This document shows, one piece after another, positions 1-8,753 of a DNA stretch of 64,000 nucleotides; the first letter of the stretch is position 1; the number at the start of each line of letters is the position of its first letter. Position numbers and translations under genes: made by a program. The notes under the pieces were generated by a model, which had not been told where the DNA came from, made no database searches, and was given only the letters and a program-made list of their open reading frames with translations. This DNA comes from Flavobacteriaceae bacterium (GTDB lineage: Bacteria > Bacteroidota > Bacteroidia > Flavobacteriales > Flavobacteriaceae), in the NCBI GenBank assembly GCA_947448525.1, contig CANFNV010000006.1:1-64000 (forward strand), given 5' to 3'.

Positions 1-1
1 G

Positions 2-74
2 TGGTACCTCCAGGGATCGAACCAGGGACACATGGATTTTCAGTCCATTGCTCTACCATCTGAGCTAAGGTACC
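2..74 (-). tRNA. tRNA-Phe (anticodon GAA)
   Basis: Read on the minus strand this folds into a full cloverleaf. It has a 7-bp acceptor stem GGTACCT/AGGTACC, D stem GCTC/GAGC, anticodon stem ATGGA/TCCAT around loop CTGAAAA (anticodon GAA, phenylalanine) and T loop TTCGATC. The T stem CCTGG/CCTGG has a central T-T apposition, a small oddity. The discriminator is A and the next base is C; whether CCA is encoded cannot be seen because the window ends there. Confidence 0.95.
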
Positions 75-189
75 TTGCTACTATTTCATTTTACGCTTAA
101 AATATAGGAGTTGGATGAAATTGTTTGCGGGTGCAAATATAGAATGATTTTTAATTTATACAAAACAAATTTTAAAAAAAATCTATTTG

Positions 190-197
190 TAACTTTG
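190..197 (+). promoter_or_regulatory. Promoter -7 box for the coaX-lptC operon
   Basis: TAACTTTG is an exact match to the Bacteroidetes -7 consensus TAnnTTTG. It lies 19 bases before the coaX start, giving a leader of roughly 12-15 nt. No convincing TTG -33 element is seen. Confidence 0.65.
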
Positions 198-216
198 CCT
201 CCATAAATCATTCATT

Positions 217-948
217 ATGCTTTTAGCCATCGATGTTGGAAACACCCAAATTAAAGTAGCTGTATTTGAACAAAATACACTATTGAATAAAGAAATTATT
301 GGATTTTCAAATTGGGAAATAGCCGTTAAAAATACTTTAAGGAACTTTCCTAAAATCAATAATTGTGTAGTGGCATCGGTAGGAAAACTTCAAAAAGAAG
401 ATTTTCTAAATCTTTCATCAACACTCAAAGTGCATTTTATTTCGTTTGAAAGTAAGTTCCCGTTTCAAAATTTATACAGATATCCAAAAACACTTGGAAC
501 CGATAGAATGCTATTGGCTGCCGGTGCAGTTTTTCAATTTCAAAAAAAAAACCGATTAGTAATTGATGCAGGAACTTGCATTACCTATGATTATATTGAT
601 GAAAACGATAATTATCTTGGTGGAGCTATTTCTCCGGGCATCACACTTCGTTACCAATCGTTACATAATTATACGGATAAATTGCCCTTGTTAACTATAG
701 AAATTCCTGAAGAATTAATTGGTAATTCTACAAATCAATCCTTACATTCTGGAGTTATAAATGGAGTTACTCTAGAAATTGAGGGTTTTATTAACGCTTA
801 TTCATATCAAAATGATAACTTTATCATAATTTTAACTGGTGGAGACTCAGAATTTTTGGCTAAACGATTAAAAAATACCATATTTGCCAATCCAAATTTT
901 CTTTTAGAGAGTTTGAACCAAACTTTTCAATACAATCACAATGATTAA
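217..948 (+). CDS. coaX: Type III pantothenate kinase
   Basis: CoaX phosphorylates pantothenate with ATP, the first committed step of coenzyme A synthesis, in the cytoplasm. The 243-residue length is normal for the family. The actin-like/ASKHA fold motifs are visible: the N-terminal phosphate loop AIDVGNT (residues 4-10), GTDR at 94-97 carrying the catalytic Asp, DAGTCITYD at 117-125 and GGAISPG at 135-141. The ATG start sits just downstream of a TAACTTTG promoter box. The 3' end overlaps the next gene by 8 nt, so it heads a six-gene operon running to 5536. Types I and II PanK have unrelated folds and are excluded by these motifs. Confidence 0.95.
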   Translation: MLLAIDVGNTQIKVAVFEQNTLLNKEIIGFSNWEIAVKNTLRNFPKINNCVVASVGKLQKEDFLNLSSTLKVHFISFESKFPFQNLYRYPKTLGTDRMLLAAGAVFQFQKKNRLVIDAGTCITYDYIDENDNYLGGAISPGITLRYQSLHNYTDKLPLLTIEIPEELIGNSTNQSLHSGVINGVTLEIEGFINAYSYQNDNFIIILTGGDSEFLAKRLKNTIFANPNFLLESLNQTFQYNHND

Positions 949-2233
949 AAAAATTATAGTAAGCATTTGTTTGCTTCTTTCGTTAGTTTCATTTGCCCAA
1001 CAAGGAACTTCTTCTCCTTATTCTTTCTATGGAATTGGAGATGTTCGTTTTAGAGGTACAATAGAAAATCGTTCTATGGCAGGAATGGGGGCTGTTCCAG
1101 ACAGTATTCACTTAAATATTCAAAATCCAGCCATGTATTCTAATTTGAAACTAACCAATTTTTCAATAGGAGGGACTTTTGCAGCTACCAAATTGATTAC
1201 TAACGAACAAAATGAAAAAGCGCAACGAACCACTCTAGATTATTTGGCAGTTGGTCTTCCTTTGAAAAAGTTTGGAATTGGTTTTGGCTTGATTCCCTAT
1301 TCATCGGTAGGTTACAATATTCAAAGTTCAACAATAGACAATACTATTCAAACTATAAATTATTATAAAGGAAATGGTAGTTTAAATAAAGTGTTCGTTG
1401 GTTTGGGATTTCAAATTTCTAAAAAGTTAAGTTTTGGTGTTGATGCCCAATATAACTTTGGTAAAATTACAACAAGTAATATTGCTTTACGTTATGTTAA
1501 TGTTGCAACTAACGGAACGCCAATATATGAACAAGTTCAGTATGGTTCAATTGAAGCCAATACTTCCAGCGCTAGTGGAATAAATTTTAATACAGGATTG
1601 TCTTTTAAATCAAAATTTCATAAAGATATTTCCATCTTTTCAAGCGTAACTTATTCGCCTGAGGCCACTTTAAAATTTAACAACACTAGGAATATCGGTT
1701 TAGTTCAAGGAGCTAATGGTATTAATATAGTGGGTGTTGGTGAGCCAACTGTTATTGATGTTCCAAACACAAAAATAAAACTGCCTTCTAAATTCACTAT
1801 TGGTATAGGTATTGGTGATACAAAAAAATGGATAATTGGTTCGGAAGTAACGTTTCAAAATAACAGTAATTTTGGTAATCGATTTAATGACATCACAAAT
1901 GTTTCTTATGAAAATGCTACCCGATATACTTTGGGCGGATATTATATTCCTAACTTTAAATCGTTTTCAAGTTATTATAAAAGAGTCGTTTACAGAGGCG
2001 GATTTAGATATGAAAATACGGGTCTGGTAATAGAAAACAAATCAATTCAAGATGCTGCTTTAACTTTAGGTTTAGGAATGCCATTAAGAGGCACATTTTC
2101 TAATCTAAATATCGGATTTGAAGTTGGAAACAGAGGAACCAAAGCTTCCGGATTGGTTAGAGAACACTATATGAATTTCAGTATCGGATTATCATTAAAT
2201 GACAAATGGTTCCAAAAAAGAAAATTCAATTAA
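941..2233 (+). CDS. Outer-membrane beta-barrel protein of unknown function
   Basis: A 430-residue protein with a signal peptide (MIKKIIVS... ending near SFAQ, about residue 19), followed by the SSPYSFYGIGD segment that I associate with a Bacteroidetes-specific outer-membrane protein family. The rest is alternating glycine/aromatic-rich strands that look like a barrel resembling FadL/porin folds. It overlaps coaX by 8 nt and is followed after 12 nt by a TPR protein and then lptC. That linkage hints at an envelope-biogenesis role but does not prove one. The substrate is unknown. The outer-membrane call is firm; the function is open. Confidence 0.75.
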   Translation: MIKKIIVSICLLLSLVSFAQQGTSSPYSFYGIGDVRFRGTIENRSMAGMGAVPDSIHLNIQNPAMYSNLKLTNFSIGGTFAATKLITNEQNEKAQRTTLDYLAVGLPLKKFGIGFGLIPYSSVGYNIQSSTIDNTIQTINYYKGNGSLNKVFVGLGFQISKKLSFGVDAQYNFGKITTSNIALRYVNVATNGTPIYEQVQYGSIEANTSSASGINFNTGLSFKSKFHKDISIFSSVTYSPEATLKFNNTRNIGLVQGANGINIVGVGEPTVIDVPNTKIKLPSKFTIGIGIGDTKKWIIGSEVTFQNNSNFGNRFNDITNVSYENATRYTLGGYYIPNFKSFSSYYKRVVYRGGFRYENTGLVIENKSIQDAALTLGLGMPLRGTFSNLNIGFEVGNRGTKASGLVREHYMNFSIGLSLNDKWFQKRKFN

Positions 2234-2245
2234 TAGTTAATTTGT

Positions 2246-3502
2246 ATGGATAGGAAAGCTAAATTAATGGTTTTGTTTCTACTTGTTTTTTCTCAATTGG
2301 CTATTGGTCAAGAGGTAAATTGTGCTGAAAAAGAAAATCAATTAAACAAATTCGTTGCCGACAAAGAATATAAAAAAGCGAACGAGCTGTGGAGTGAAAT
2401 CAAAACTTCGTGTGCCAAATACAATGAGTCTATATATGTTCTCGAAAGTAAAGTGCTTCAATACAATATAGAAGTTGCCAATCCTGAAAATACAGAGAAA
2501 GCAGTTAGAGAACTCATCAGCCATTTTGATTTATACGATAAAAATTTTCCTGCCAATACGAATGGGAATTTTGAAAAAAGAGCTATGGCACTGTATGATA
2601 ATAAAATAGATGCTAATGATGAAATATATACCTATTTAGATAAAGCATTCCGTTTACAAAAGAATACTTTTATAAATCCACAAGCGCTTTACACGTATTT
2701 TAAGTTGTATTTTGATAAAAATAATTCAGATAAAACGCAGGTTACTACTCAAAAATTAATTTCAAAATACATTGATGTTACTTCGTTAGTAAATGCCAAC
2801 ATTCAGAAACTAGCATTCAAAACAGACGAATACAATAGAGTGCAACAAGGAATGAATTCTTTGATGAATGGTTTATTAACTTGCGATAATTTAATTCCTT
2901 ACATCAAGTTCAATTTTACATCTAATAATAAAGATGCGGAATGGTTGTCGTCTGTTGGAGAAACATTAATTAACAAATGTTCCAATTCTCCTATGTTTGA
3001 AAGTATCGCATTAAATTTACATCAATTAAAACCAACTTCCAGATCCGCTTATTTTTTGGCTACGTATTATATGAATACGGGTAAAATTGAAAAAGGAACC
3101 GAGTTTTATATTCAGTCCGCGTCACTAGAATCTAACAAACTAGAAAAGGCGACTACATGCTATACGATTGCTTCTATATTATCCACTTCAGATAAAGCAA
3201 AATCAAAAGAAATGGTTCTTACTGCAATAGAAAATAATCCTACAAACGGTGCGTATTACATTTTCTTAGCCAATCTTTATGCTAATGCCATAAATGAATG
3301 TGCTACAACTGATTTAGAAAAAAAAGCACTCTATAAATTGGCTTCTAATACAGTATTAAAAGCTATATCCATCGAACCAAGATATAAAGTTACCGCTGAA
3401 AACATGTCAAAAGATTATTTGAAAAATATAACTTTTGCGCCTAAAGCAAAAATTAAACCGGTTAAATTGAGTTGTTGGATTAATCAAACAGTTCAGTTTT
3501 AA
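2246..3502 (+). CDS. Secreted TPR-like helical repeat protein
   Basis: 418 residues with an N-terminal signal peptide (MDRKAKLMVLFLLVFSQLAIGQ), so exported, probably periplasmic. The body is alpha-helical with TPR-like pairs, for example the KEYKKANELWSEIKTSCAKY stretch near residue 35 and repeats around 285-380 (SAYFLATYYMNTGKIEKGTEF). No catalytic motif is visible. It lies between the outer-membrane protein (12-nt gap) and lptC (1-nt gap), so the three are surely co-transcribed. A scaffolding role in envelope assembly is an inference from this placement and the repeat type. Confidence 0.75.
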   Translation: MDRKAKLMVLFLLVFSQLAIGQEVNCAEKENQLNKFVADKEYKKANELWSEIKTSCAKYNESIYVLESKVLQYNIEVANPENTEKAVRELISHFDLYDKNFPANTNGNFEKRAMALYDNKIDANDEIYTYLDKAFRLQKNTFINPQALYTYFKLYFDKNNSDKTQVTTQKLISKYIDVTSLVNANIQKLAFKTDEYNRVQQGMNSLMNGLLTCDNLIPYIKFNFTSNNKDAEWLSSVGETLINKCSNSPMFESIALNLHQLKPTSRSAYFLATYYMNTGKIEKGTEFYIQSASLESNKLEKATTCYTIASILSTSDKAKSKEMVLTAIENNPTNGAYYIFLANLYANAINECATTDLEKKALYKLASNTVLKAISIEPRYKVTAENMSKDYLKNITFAPKAKIKPVKLSCWINQTVQF

Positions 3503-3503
3503 A

Positions 3504-4058
3504 ATGATTTCAACATCAAGAAAATGCAGTGTTTTAATTGCAACAATTGTTGCAGTTGTGATGTTGTTTTCTTGTGAAGGAAATTTCAAAGAAGTACAAA
3601 AATCTACTTTTGCTGAGTTCACACCTAGTGGCGAAGCGGATTCTATCAATATAAAATATACCGATTCGGGCAGAATTAAATCCATTCTCATCAGTCCAAA
3701 AATGAAAGATTTTGCTACGGTAGAATTTCCTTTTACTGAATTTCCAAATGGGGTTAGCGTAACTTTGTATGATGATCACGGTAAAAAAACATTTGTAAGC
3801 GCCAAATATGGCGTTACCTTTAAAAATACAAATTTGATCGATTTAAAAGGGAATGTCAAAATCACGAATGAAACTGGACAAATTTTTGAAACGGAGCAAT
3901 TGTATTTTGATCAAAAAAATGAATGGTTTTATACCGAAAAAAGATATAAATTTACAGATCCAAAAGGAGTTTCCTATGGTGAAGGAGTCGATTTCAGTAA
4001 AGATTTTAAAATAATTAATTCCCAAGGGGTTTCTGGGGAAGTGGAAAAAACAAATTAG
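3504..4058 (+). CDS. lptC: LPS export protein LptC
   Basis: LptC receives lipopolysaccharide from the LptB2FG ABC transporter at the inner membrane and passes it to LptA. This 184-residue protein has a lipoprotein-like N terminus (VVMLFSC, lipobox Cys near residue 24), unlike the plain transmembrane anchor of E. coli LptC. Repeated short strands follow (SAKYGVTFKNTNLIDLKGNVKI..., about residues 95-130), typical of the LptA/LptC beta-jellyroll. It starts 1 nt after the TPR gene stop. The family call is confident; whether the Cys is really lipidated is inferred. Confidence 0.85.
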   Translation: MISTSRKCSVLIATIVAVVMLFSCEGNFKEVQKSTFAEFTPSGEADSINIKYTDSGRIKSILISPKMKDFATVEFPFTEFPNGVSVTLYDDHGKKTFVSAKYGVTFKNTNLIDLKGNVKITNETGQIFETEQLYFDQKNEWFYTEKRYKFTDPKGVSYGEGVDFSKDFKIINSQGVSGEVEKTN

Positions 4059-4060
4059 AT

Positions 4061-4273
4061 ATGAATTACTTAAATATTACAAAATACGTTTATTTAGTTG
4101 TGGCAGGTTTTATGTTTTATGATGCCTTCACCAAATGGAATGACTCCACATCCGATGGCTTTTGGTTGAGTTTTATTTTAGCAGTTTCGGCTGTTTTTCT
4201 TTACTTTTTTAGAAGTAGATTTGCCAAAAAGTTTGCCGAAAGAGACCGTCAAGAAAAATCGAAACAGTCTTAA
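4061..4273 (+). CDS. Small conserved membrane protein
   Basis: A 70-residue protein with two hydrophobic helices (about residues 8-23 and 33-50) and a lysine/arginine-rich C-terminal tail ending RDRQEKSKQS. It sits 2 nt after lptC, and its TAA stop directly abuts the ATG of the next gene. I do not recognise a family with a known function. Its conserved-looking placement between lptC and the CNNM transporter gene supports it being real. Confidence 0.75.
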   Translation: MNYLNITKYVYLVVAGFMFYDAFTKWNDSTSDGFWLSFILAVSAVFLYFFRSRFAKKFAERDRQEKSKQS

Positions 4274-5536
4274 ATGCAAGTAGTTGTAATCATATTATGT
4301 TTACTTTTTTGCGCGTTCTTTTCCGGAATGGAAATCGCTTTTGTTTCTTCTAATAAGATATTTCTTGAAATTGAAAAAAAACAAGACAATTTTATTTCTC
4401 GAATTTTAACAAAACTTACCGAAAAACCATCTAAATTTATTGCTACTATGTTGGTTGGCAATAATGTATCAATGGTAGTCTATGGATTTTTCATGGGCGA
4501 TTTATTGATGAGTTGGATAAAATCATTCTCTTTTCACCTCACCGATTTCGTTTCATTATTAACCCAAACTATTATTTCTACTTTAATAGTTTTAATTACT
4601 TCAGAGTTTTTGCCAAAAGTTTTTTTTCAGGTTTATGCCAATAACTTGATGAAATTTTTTGCAGTTCCAAGTTATGTCTTCTTCGTTTGTTTCAGTTACA
4701 TTTCCACCTTTGTAATTTGGATTTCTGATTTTATTTTGAAGAAATTCTTTAAAACGGAAGGCGATTTTGTACCCGCGTTTTTTAGTAAAGGCGAACTAGG
4801 AAATTACATCAACGAACAAATGAGTTCGGTGCAAGATCATGAAGAAATAGATTCTGAAATTCAAATATTTCAAAATGCACTAGAATTTTCTGGAGTTAAG
4901 GCGCGGGATATTATGACACCTCGAACCGAATTAGTTGCTTTGGATATTTACGACTCAATTGCTGCACTTCGAGAACTTTTCGTTACAACGGGCTATTCCA
5001 AAATACTTATTTACCAAAATTCTTTAGACGATATTATTGGATATGTTCATTCCTTTGAATTGTTCAAAAAACCAAGAAGCATAAAATCAATTTTGATTCC
5101 TGTTGAGTTTGTTCCAGAAACAATTTTTATCAAAGACGGATTGAGTTTGCTCACCAAAAAAAGAAAAAGTGTTGCTGTTGTCCTCGATGAATATGGCGGA
5201 ACTGCAGGAATTATTACGGTTGAAGATATTATTGAAGAATTATTCGGTGAGATTGAAGACGAACATGATAACGACCAAGAATTGACCGAAAAACAATTGA
5301 ACGAAAACACCTTTCTTTTTTCGGCACGATTGGATGTTGAATACCTCAATCAAGAATATAAACTCAATATTCCCGAAGATGATTCTTATGGTACTTTAGG
5401 AGGATTTATTGTAAATACATCGGGCGAATTTCCACAAAAAGGCGATCAAATTGTTGTTGATAACTTTCATTTTGTGATCGAAGAAGCTACAAATAAGAAA
5501 ATTGAAGTCGTAAAAATGACCATTTCAGAGTGGTAA
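4274..5536 (+). CDS. HlyC/CorC (CNNM)-type transporter with CBS domains
   Basis: A 420-residue inner-membrane protein in the usual order: DUF21/CNNM membrane domain with hydrophobic segments in about residues 1-155, a tandem CBS pair from about 205 (starts ARDIMTPRTELVAL) to 325 (EYGGTAGIITVEDIIEELFG), and a C-terminal CorC_HlyC domain (about 340-420). The family is linked to Mg2+/divalent cation efflux; the old name hemolysin is misleading. GldE of the gliding machinery is a relative, but gldD is not adjacent here, so I do not call it gldE. It is the last gene of the coaX operon. Confidence 0.85.
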   Translation: MQVVVIILCLLFCAFFSGMEIAFVSSNKIFLEIEKKQDNFISRILTKLTEKPSKFIATMLVGNNVSMVVYGFFMGDLLMSWIKSFSFHLTDFVSLLTQTIISTLIVLITSEFLPKVFFQVYANNLMKFFAVPSYVFFVCFSYISTFVIWISDFILKKFFKTEGDFVPAFFSKGELGNYINEQMSSVQDHEEIDSEIQIFQNALEFSGVKARDIMTPRTELVALDIYDSIAALRELFVTTGYSKILIYQNSLDDIIGYVHSFELFKKPRSIKSILIPVEFVPETIFIKDGLSLLTKKRKSVAVVLDEYGGTAGIITVEDIIEELFGEIEDEHDNDQELTEKQLNENTFLFSARLDVEYLNQEYKLNIPEDDSYGTLGGFIVNTSGEFPQKGDQIVVDNFHFVIEEATNKKIEVVKMTISEW

Positions 5537-5603
5537 TTAAAAAAAAATCACCTTTTTAATGTAAATTATAGGGTTTCAACTATTATTATTTCATAGATAA
5601 TTG

Positions 5604-5611
5604 TATTTTCG
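5604..5611 (+). promoter_or_regulatory. Probable promoter -7 box for the PpiD-like gene
   Basis: TATTTTCG matches TAnnTTTG at seven of eight positions and lies 33 bases before the start codon in a 107-nt gap after the transporter gene, consistent with a separate transcript. Confidence 0.4.
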
Positions 5612-5643
5612 CAAACTGAAATAAAAAATTAACATATATAGAA

Positions 5644-7743
5644 ATGGCAGTTTTACAAAAAATTAGAAAACGTTCAGGATTACTTTTGCTTGCTATTGGG
5701 TTCGCTCTTTTAGCTTTTGTTGTTCAGGATTTATTCACAAAAGGATTTAAAAGTCAAGCAAAAGACGTAGGTAGTATCAATGGAAAAGATGTTTCTTTTG
5801 ACCAATTTCGAATTAAAGTTGCAAATGTTGAAAAAAACGGTCAAAACGGGCAACCGATGACTCAAATTCAAGCAGCTAATCAAGTTTGGGATCAAGAGAT
5901 TGCTATTGCATTAATTTCTGACCAATTTGAAAAAGCAGGAATTCGCACCAGCGAAAACAACATTATTGAAATTTTCAAGAAAGATCAAAATATCGGTCAA
6001 AATCCAGCGTTCCTAAATCAATTAGGAAAATTTGATTTGGCTAAATTTAAAGAATATTTCAAAAACAATCCAGAACAAGCTAAAGCATTTGAAGACCGAC
6101 AAACCGATGCAGAAATAAACGCTAAATATCAAATTTATAGCGCGATGATTAAAGGCGGAATGTATGCAACTAAAGCTGACGGTCAATTCAAATATAAATT
6201 AGAAGCAGATAAAATAAATTTTGATTTTGTTTCTGTTTTGTATTCAACTGTAAAAGATAGCGAAGTAAAAGTGACGGATGCGGACATTTTGGATTACATG
6301 AAGAAAAATGAGAAAAAATTCAAAGCGGAAGAAACTCGCGAAATCGAATTCGTTTTAATCGAAGACAAACCTTCTGCAAAAGATCAAGAAGAAATGAAAG
6401 CCAAAATCAATGGTTTGCTTTCAGGAAGTGTTGTTTTTAATGCAGATACTAAAACGAACGATACCTTACCAAGTTTTAAATCGGCGACTAATGTAGCTGA
6501 GTTTGTAGGGGCTAATTCAGATAAACCTTACGATTCTACTTTTGTTACTAAACAAGATTTACCAGCGGAACACGCAGATCAATTATTTGCTTTGCCAGCA
6601 GGGGAAATTTACGGACCTTATATTAACGGAAAATACTATTGTCTTTCTAAAGCGATGGGAAGAAAAGCTGGAGCGAAAGCAAAAGCGAGTCATATCTTAA
6701 TCAGTTGGGAAGGTACTAAAGTTCCAAACAAAAAAGAGAAAAGAACTAAAGAACAAGCAAAAGCAAAAGCAGATATGTTATTGGCTCAAGCTCTTGCTAA
6801 TCCGGGTAGTTTCATGATTTTGGCTATGACAAACTCTGACGATTCTTCTGCACAACAAGGAGGAGATTTAGGATATTTTGCTCCAGGTCAAATGGTTAAG
6901 CCATTCAATGATTTTGTATTCGCTAATCCAGTGGGTAAAATTGGTTTAGTTGAAACAGAATTTGGTTATCATATTATTAATATAACTGACAAACAAGATG
7001 CTATTCGTTTGGCAACAGTTTCGCAAAAAATAGAGCCGTCAGAAAACACTTCAAATGAGGCATATACTAAAGCTACTCAGTTTGAAATGGACGCTCAAAC
7101 TAAAGATTTTGCAGCTACTGCAAAAGCGGCTAAGTTATCCGTTAATCCGGCAATCAAAGCAAAAGCTATGGACGAAGCTTTTGGTGCCGCAGGAAATCAA
7201 AGACAAATTGTTAAATGGGCTTTCACTAGTGATACTAATGTTGGTGATGTAAAAAGATTTGAAGTGGTTAATGTAGGTAATGTAATTGCAAGATTGAAAA
7301 AAATTAACGAAAAAGGATTAATGACTGTGGAAGATGCTAAACCATCTGTAGAAGGAATCGTCAAAAACAAAAAGAAAGCTGAGAAAATAATGGCAAAAAT
7401 GAAAGGTGCTACTTTAGAAGCAATTGCTAAATCTAATGCGACTACCGTTCAAAATGCTCCTGCTGCTTCTGTTGAAAATTCGGTTCTTGCTAACGTAGGT
7501 GCTGAGCCTAAAGTTGTAGGAGCTGCTTTTGGAACTGCAGCTAATAAAGTTTCTGCACCAATTGAAGGAAACTCTGGAGTTTATGTGGTAAAAACGAAAT
7601 CGGTTACTAAAGCACCAAAATTGCCTAAGTATGATGATTATGTAAATAAAGTAAAGTCTGCTAATGCACAAGCTGCAGGTAGAATTTTTCCAGCATTGAA
7701 ATCAGATGCTAAAATTGATGATAACCGATTAGAATTTTATTAG
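5644..7743 (+). CDS. PpiD-like membrane-anchored peptidyl-prolyl isomerase
   Basis: 699 residues: a short cytoplasmic N terminus, one transmembrane helix (about 13-30, LLLLAIGFALLAFVV), a SurA_N-type chaperone region (about 40-200) and a parvulin/PpiC rotamase domain. The rotamase domain begins near AKASHILISWEG (residue 346) and contains GGDLGYFAPGQM (about 406). A long C-terminal region follows. PpiD homologues help newly exported outer-membrane and periplasmic proteins fold at the Sec exit. The length is typical of the Bacteroidetes form. A strong hairpin terminator follows. Confidence 0.9.
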   Translation: MAVLQKIRKRSGLLLLAIGFALLAFVVQDLFTKGFKSQAKDVGSINGKDVSFDQFRIKVANVEKNGQNGQPMTQIQAANQVWDQEIAIALISDQFEKAGIRTSENNIIEIFKKDQNIGQNPAFLNQLGKFDLAKFKEYFKNNPEQAKAFEDRQTDAEINAKYQIYSAMIKGGMYATKADGQFKYKLEADKINFDFVSVLYSTVKDSEVKVTDADILDYMKKNEKKFKAEETREIEFVLIEDKPSAKDQEEMKAKINGLLSGSVVFNADTKTNDTLPSFKSATNVAEFVGANSDKPYDSTFVTKQDLPAEHADQLFALPAGEIYGPYINGKYYCLSKAMGRKAGAKAKASHILISWEGTKVPNKKEKRTKEQAKAKADMLLAQALANPGSFMILAMTNSDDSSAQQGGDLGYFAPGQMVKPFNDFVFANPVGKIGLVETEFGYHIINITDKQDAIRLATVSQKIEPSENTSNEAYTKATQFEMDAQTKDFAATAKAAKLSVNPAIKAKAMDEAFGAAGNQRQIVKWAFTSDTNVGDVKRFEVVNVGNVIARLKKINEKGLMTVEDAKPSVEGIVKNKKKAEKIMAKMKGATLEAIAKSNATTVQNAPAASVENSVLANVGAEPKVVGAAFGTAANKVSAPIEGNSGVYVVKTKSVTKAPKLPKYDDYVNKVKSANAQAAGRIFPALKSDAKIDDNRLEFY

Positions 7744-7765
7744 TAGAATCTATCGTTCAAATAAG

Positions 7766-7797
7766 AAATCCCGAGCAGCAGTGTTCGGGATTTTTGC
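7766..7797 (+). terminator. Rho-independent terminator after the PpiD-like gene
   Basis: A 9-bp stem AAATCCCGA/TCGGGATTT with a 10-nt loop, followed by TT then GC. It lies between converging genes, and its A-rich flank could also end minus-strand transcripts. Confidence 0.8.
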
Positions 7798-7815
7798 TTT
7801 TATACTATTTTAATA

Positions 7816-8730
7816 TTACAATATCATTTCGCTATATGGAATAACAACTTCATAACCTCGTTCTTTAAAATATGCCGTAGGATTATCTTTAGAAATAGCT
7901 AATACAAAATCGCCGCCCCAAGCTCCAAGACTTTTAATGACTCCGCGGAAGTCATCAAACAATGCTTCTTGCACCGTTTGTAATTCCAAGACATTACTCA
8001 TCTCGATTTCGTGTTGTTGTAGCGCTAAGGCAAAATCTTTTGGTTCTATTGCGTTTACAATCTTATTAGTAATGGCATTTATAGTTTTAATTGTTTTCTC
8101 AATGTCGCCTTGTTTGTCTAAATAAGAAGCTATTGCCGATTTACTATTTTGTTTTTTATTGAGATACACAAAGTAGATGTTTTCTGTAAAATTGGGATGA
8201 AATCGAATGTTTTCTACGGTTGGTTTGTCGGCCACCAATTGATAAATTATGGCAGAGTCATTTTGAGCACACGCCAAGTCATAGCCGCTTCCTCCAAAAC
8301 TTCTTTTAAGTAATTCGTAGGCATCAATCTCTAGCCATTGGGCAATATTATTAATTAGAGTTGAAGAAGTACCCAATCCCCAGAATTTGGGAAAGGTTAG
8401 TTCGGTTGTGATTTTATAGCCTTTGGATTGTGTGATGAAAGTAGAATTCAGTTGATGGGCTTCATGAAGAATTTCTATCAAGGTGTTTTTTACTTTATGG
8501 TTTTCGTTGTACCTTTTCTTTTCTACAATGGATGAAAAAGGGATCGTTTCTTCAAACCAAATACTACCATCATGGTCGTAACTTTTCCAATGAATTAATT
8601 CATTTTCTGATGCTTCGATGATTAAGTTTTGACCGAATTTAGTAGGCAAAGCCAATGCTTTGGCACCATCAAGAACTACGTATTCTCCTGTGATTAGTAA
8701 TTTTCCGTTGCTGTAGAAGGTTTTTTTCAT
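7816..8730 (-). CDS. GHMP kinase of the Flavobacteriia GYDIA type (mevalonate route)
   Basis: 304 residues with GHMP-kinase hallmarks: an N-terminal NGKLLITGEYVVLDG (residues 8-22), the glycine-rich ATP loop GLGTSST at 118-124, and the family-specific motif at 149-153. That motif reads GYDLA where the recalled subfamily name motif is GYDIA, a conservative change. It lies 16 nt downstream of HMG-CoA reductase, so it probably phosphorylates mevalonate or phosphomevalonate in isoprenoid synthesis. The exact substrate cannot be fixed from sequence. The next-nearest reading is mevalonate kinase proper. Confidence 0.85.
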   Translation of the reverse strand: MKKTFYSNGKLLITGEYVVLDGAKALALPTKFGQNLIIEASENELIHWKSYDHDGSIWFEETIPFSSIVEKKRYNENHKVKNTLIEILHEAHQLNSTFITQSKGYKITTELTFPKFWGLGTSSTLINNIAQWLEIDAYELLKRSFGGSGYDLACAQNDSAIIYQLVADKPTVENIRFHPNFTENIYFVYLNKKQNSKSAIASYLDKQGDIEKTIKTINAITNKIVNAIEPKDFALALQQHEIEMSNVLELQTVQEALFDDFRGVIKSLGAWGGDFVLAISKDNPTAYFKERGYEVVIPYSEMIL

Positions 8731-8732
8731 TT

Positions 8733-8753
8733 ATGCTGAACTTGTTTCAGTAT
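8733..8753. repeat. Short inverted repeat, ATGCTGAA/TTTCAGTAT type, copy 1
   Basis: ATGCTGAA, 4-5 spacer bases, then TTTCAGTAT. It overlaps the last codons and stop of HMG-CoA reductase and fills the gap before the kinase. A near-identical copy sits at 37968-37987 in the same kind of short gap, and a related perfect repeat is at 56558-56574. Confidence 0.5.

Noticed and set aside
4274..5536. Calling this CNNM-CBS protein the gliding protein GldE
   Set aside because: gldD is not adjacent and the family has several paralogues per genome, so the specific name is not supported.
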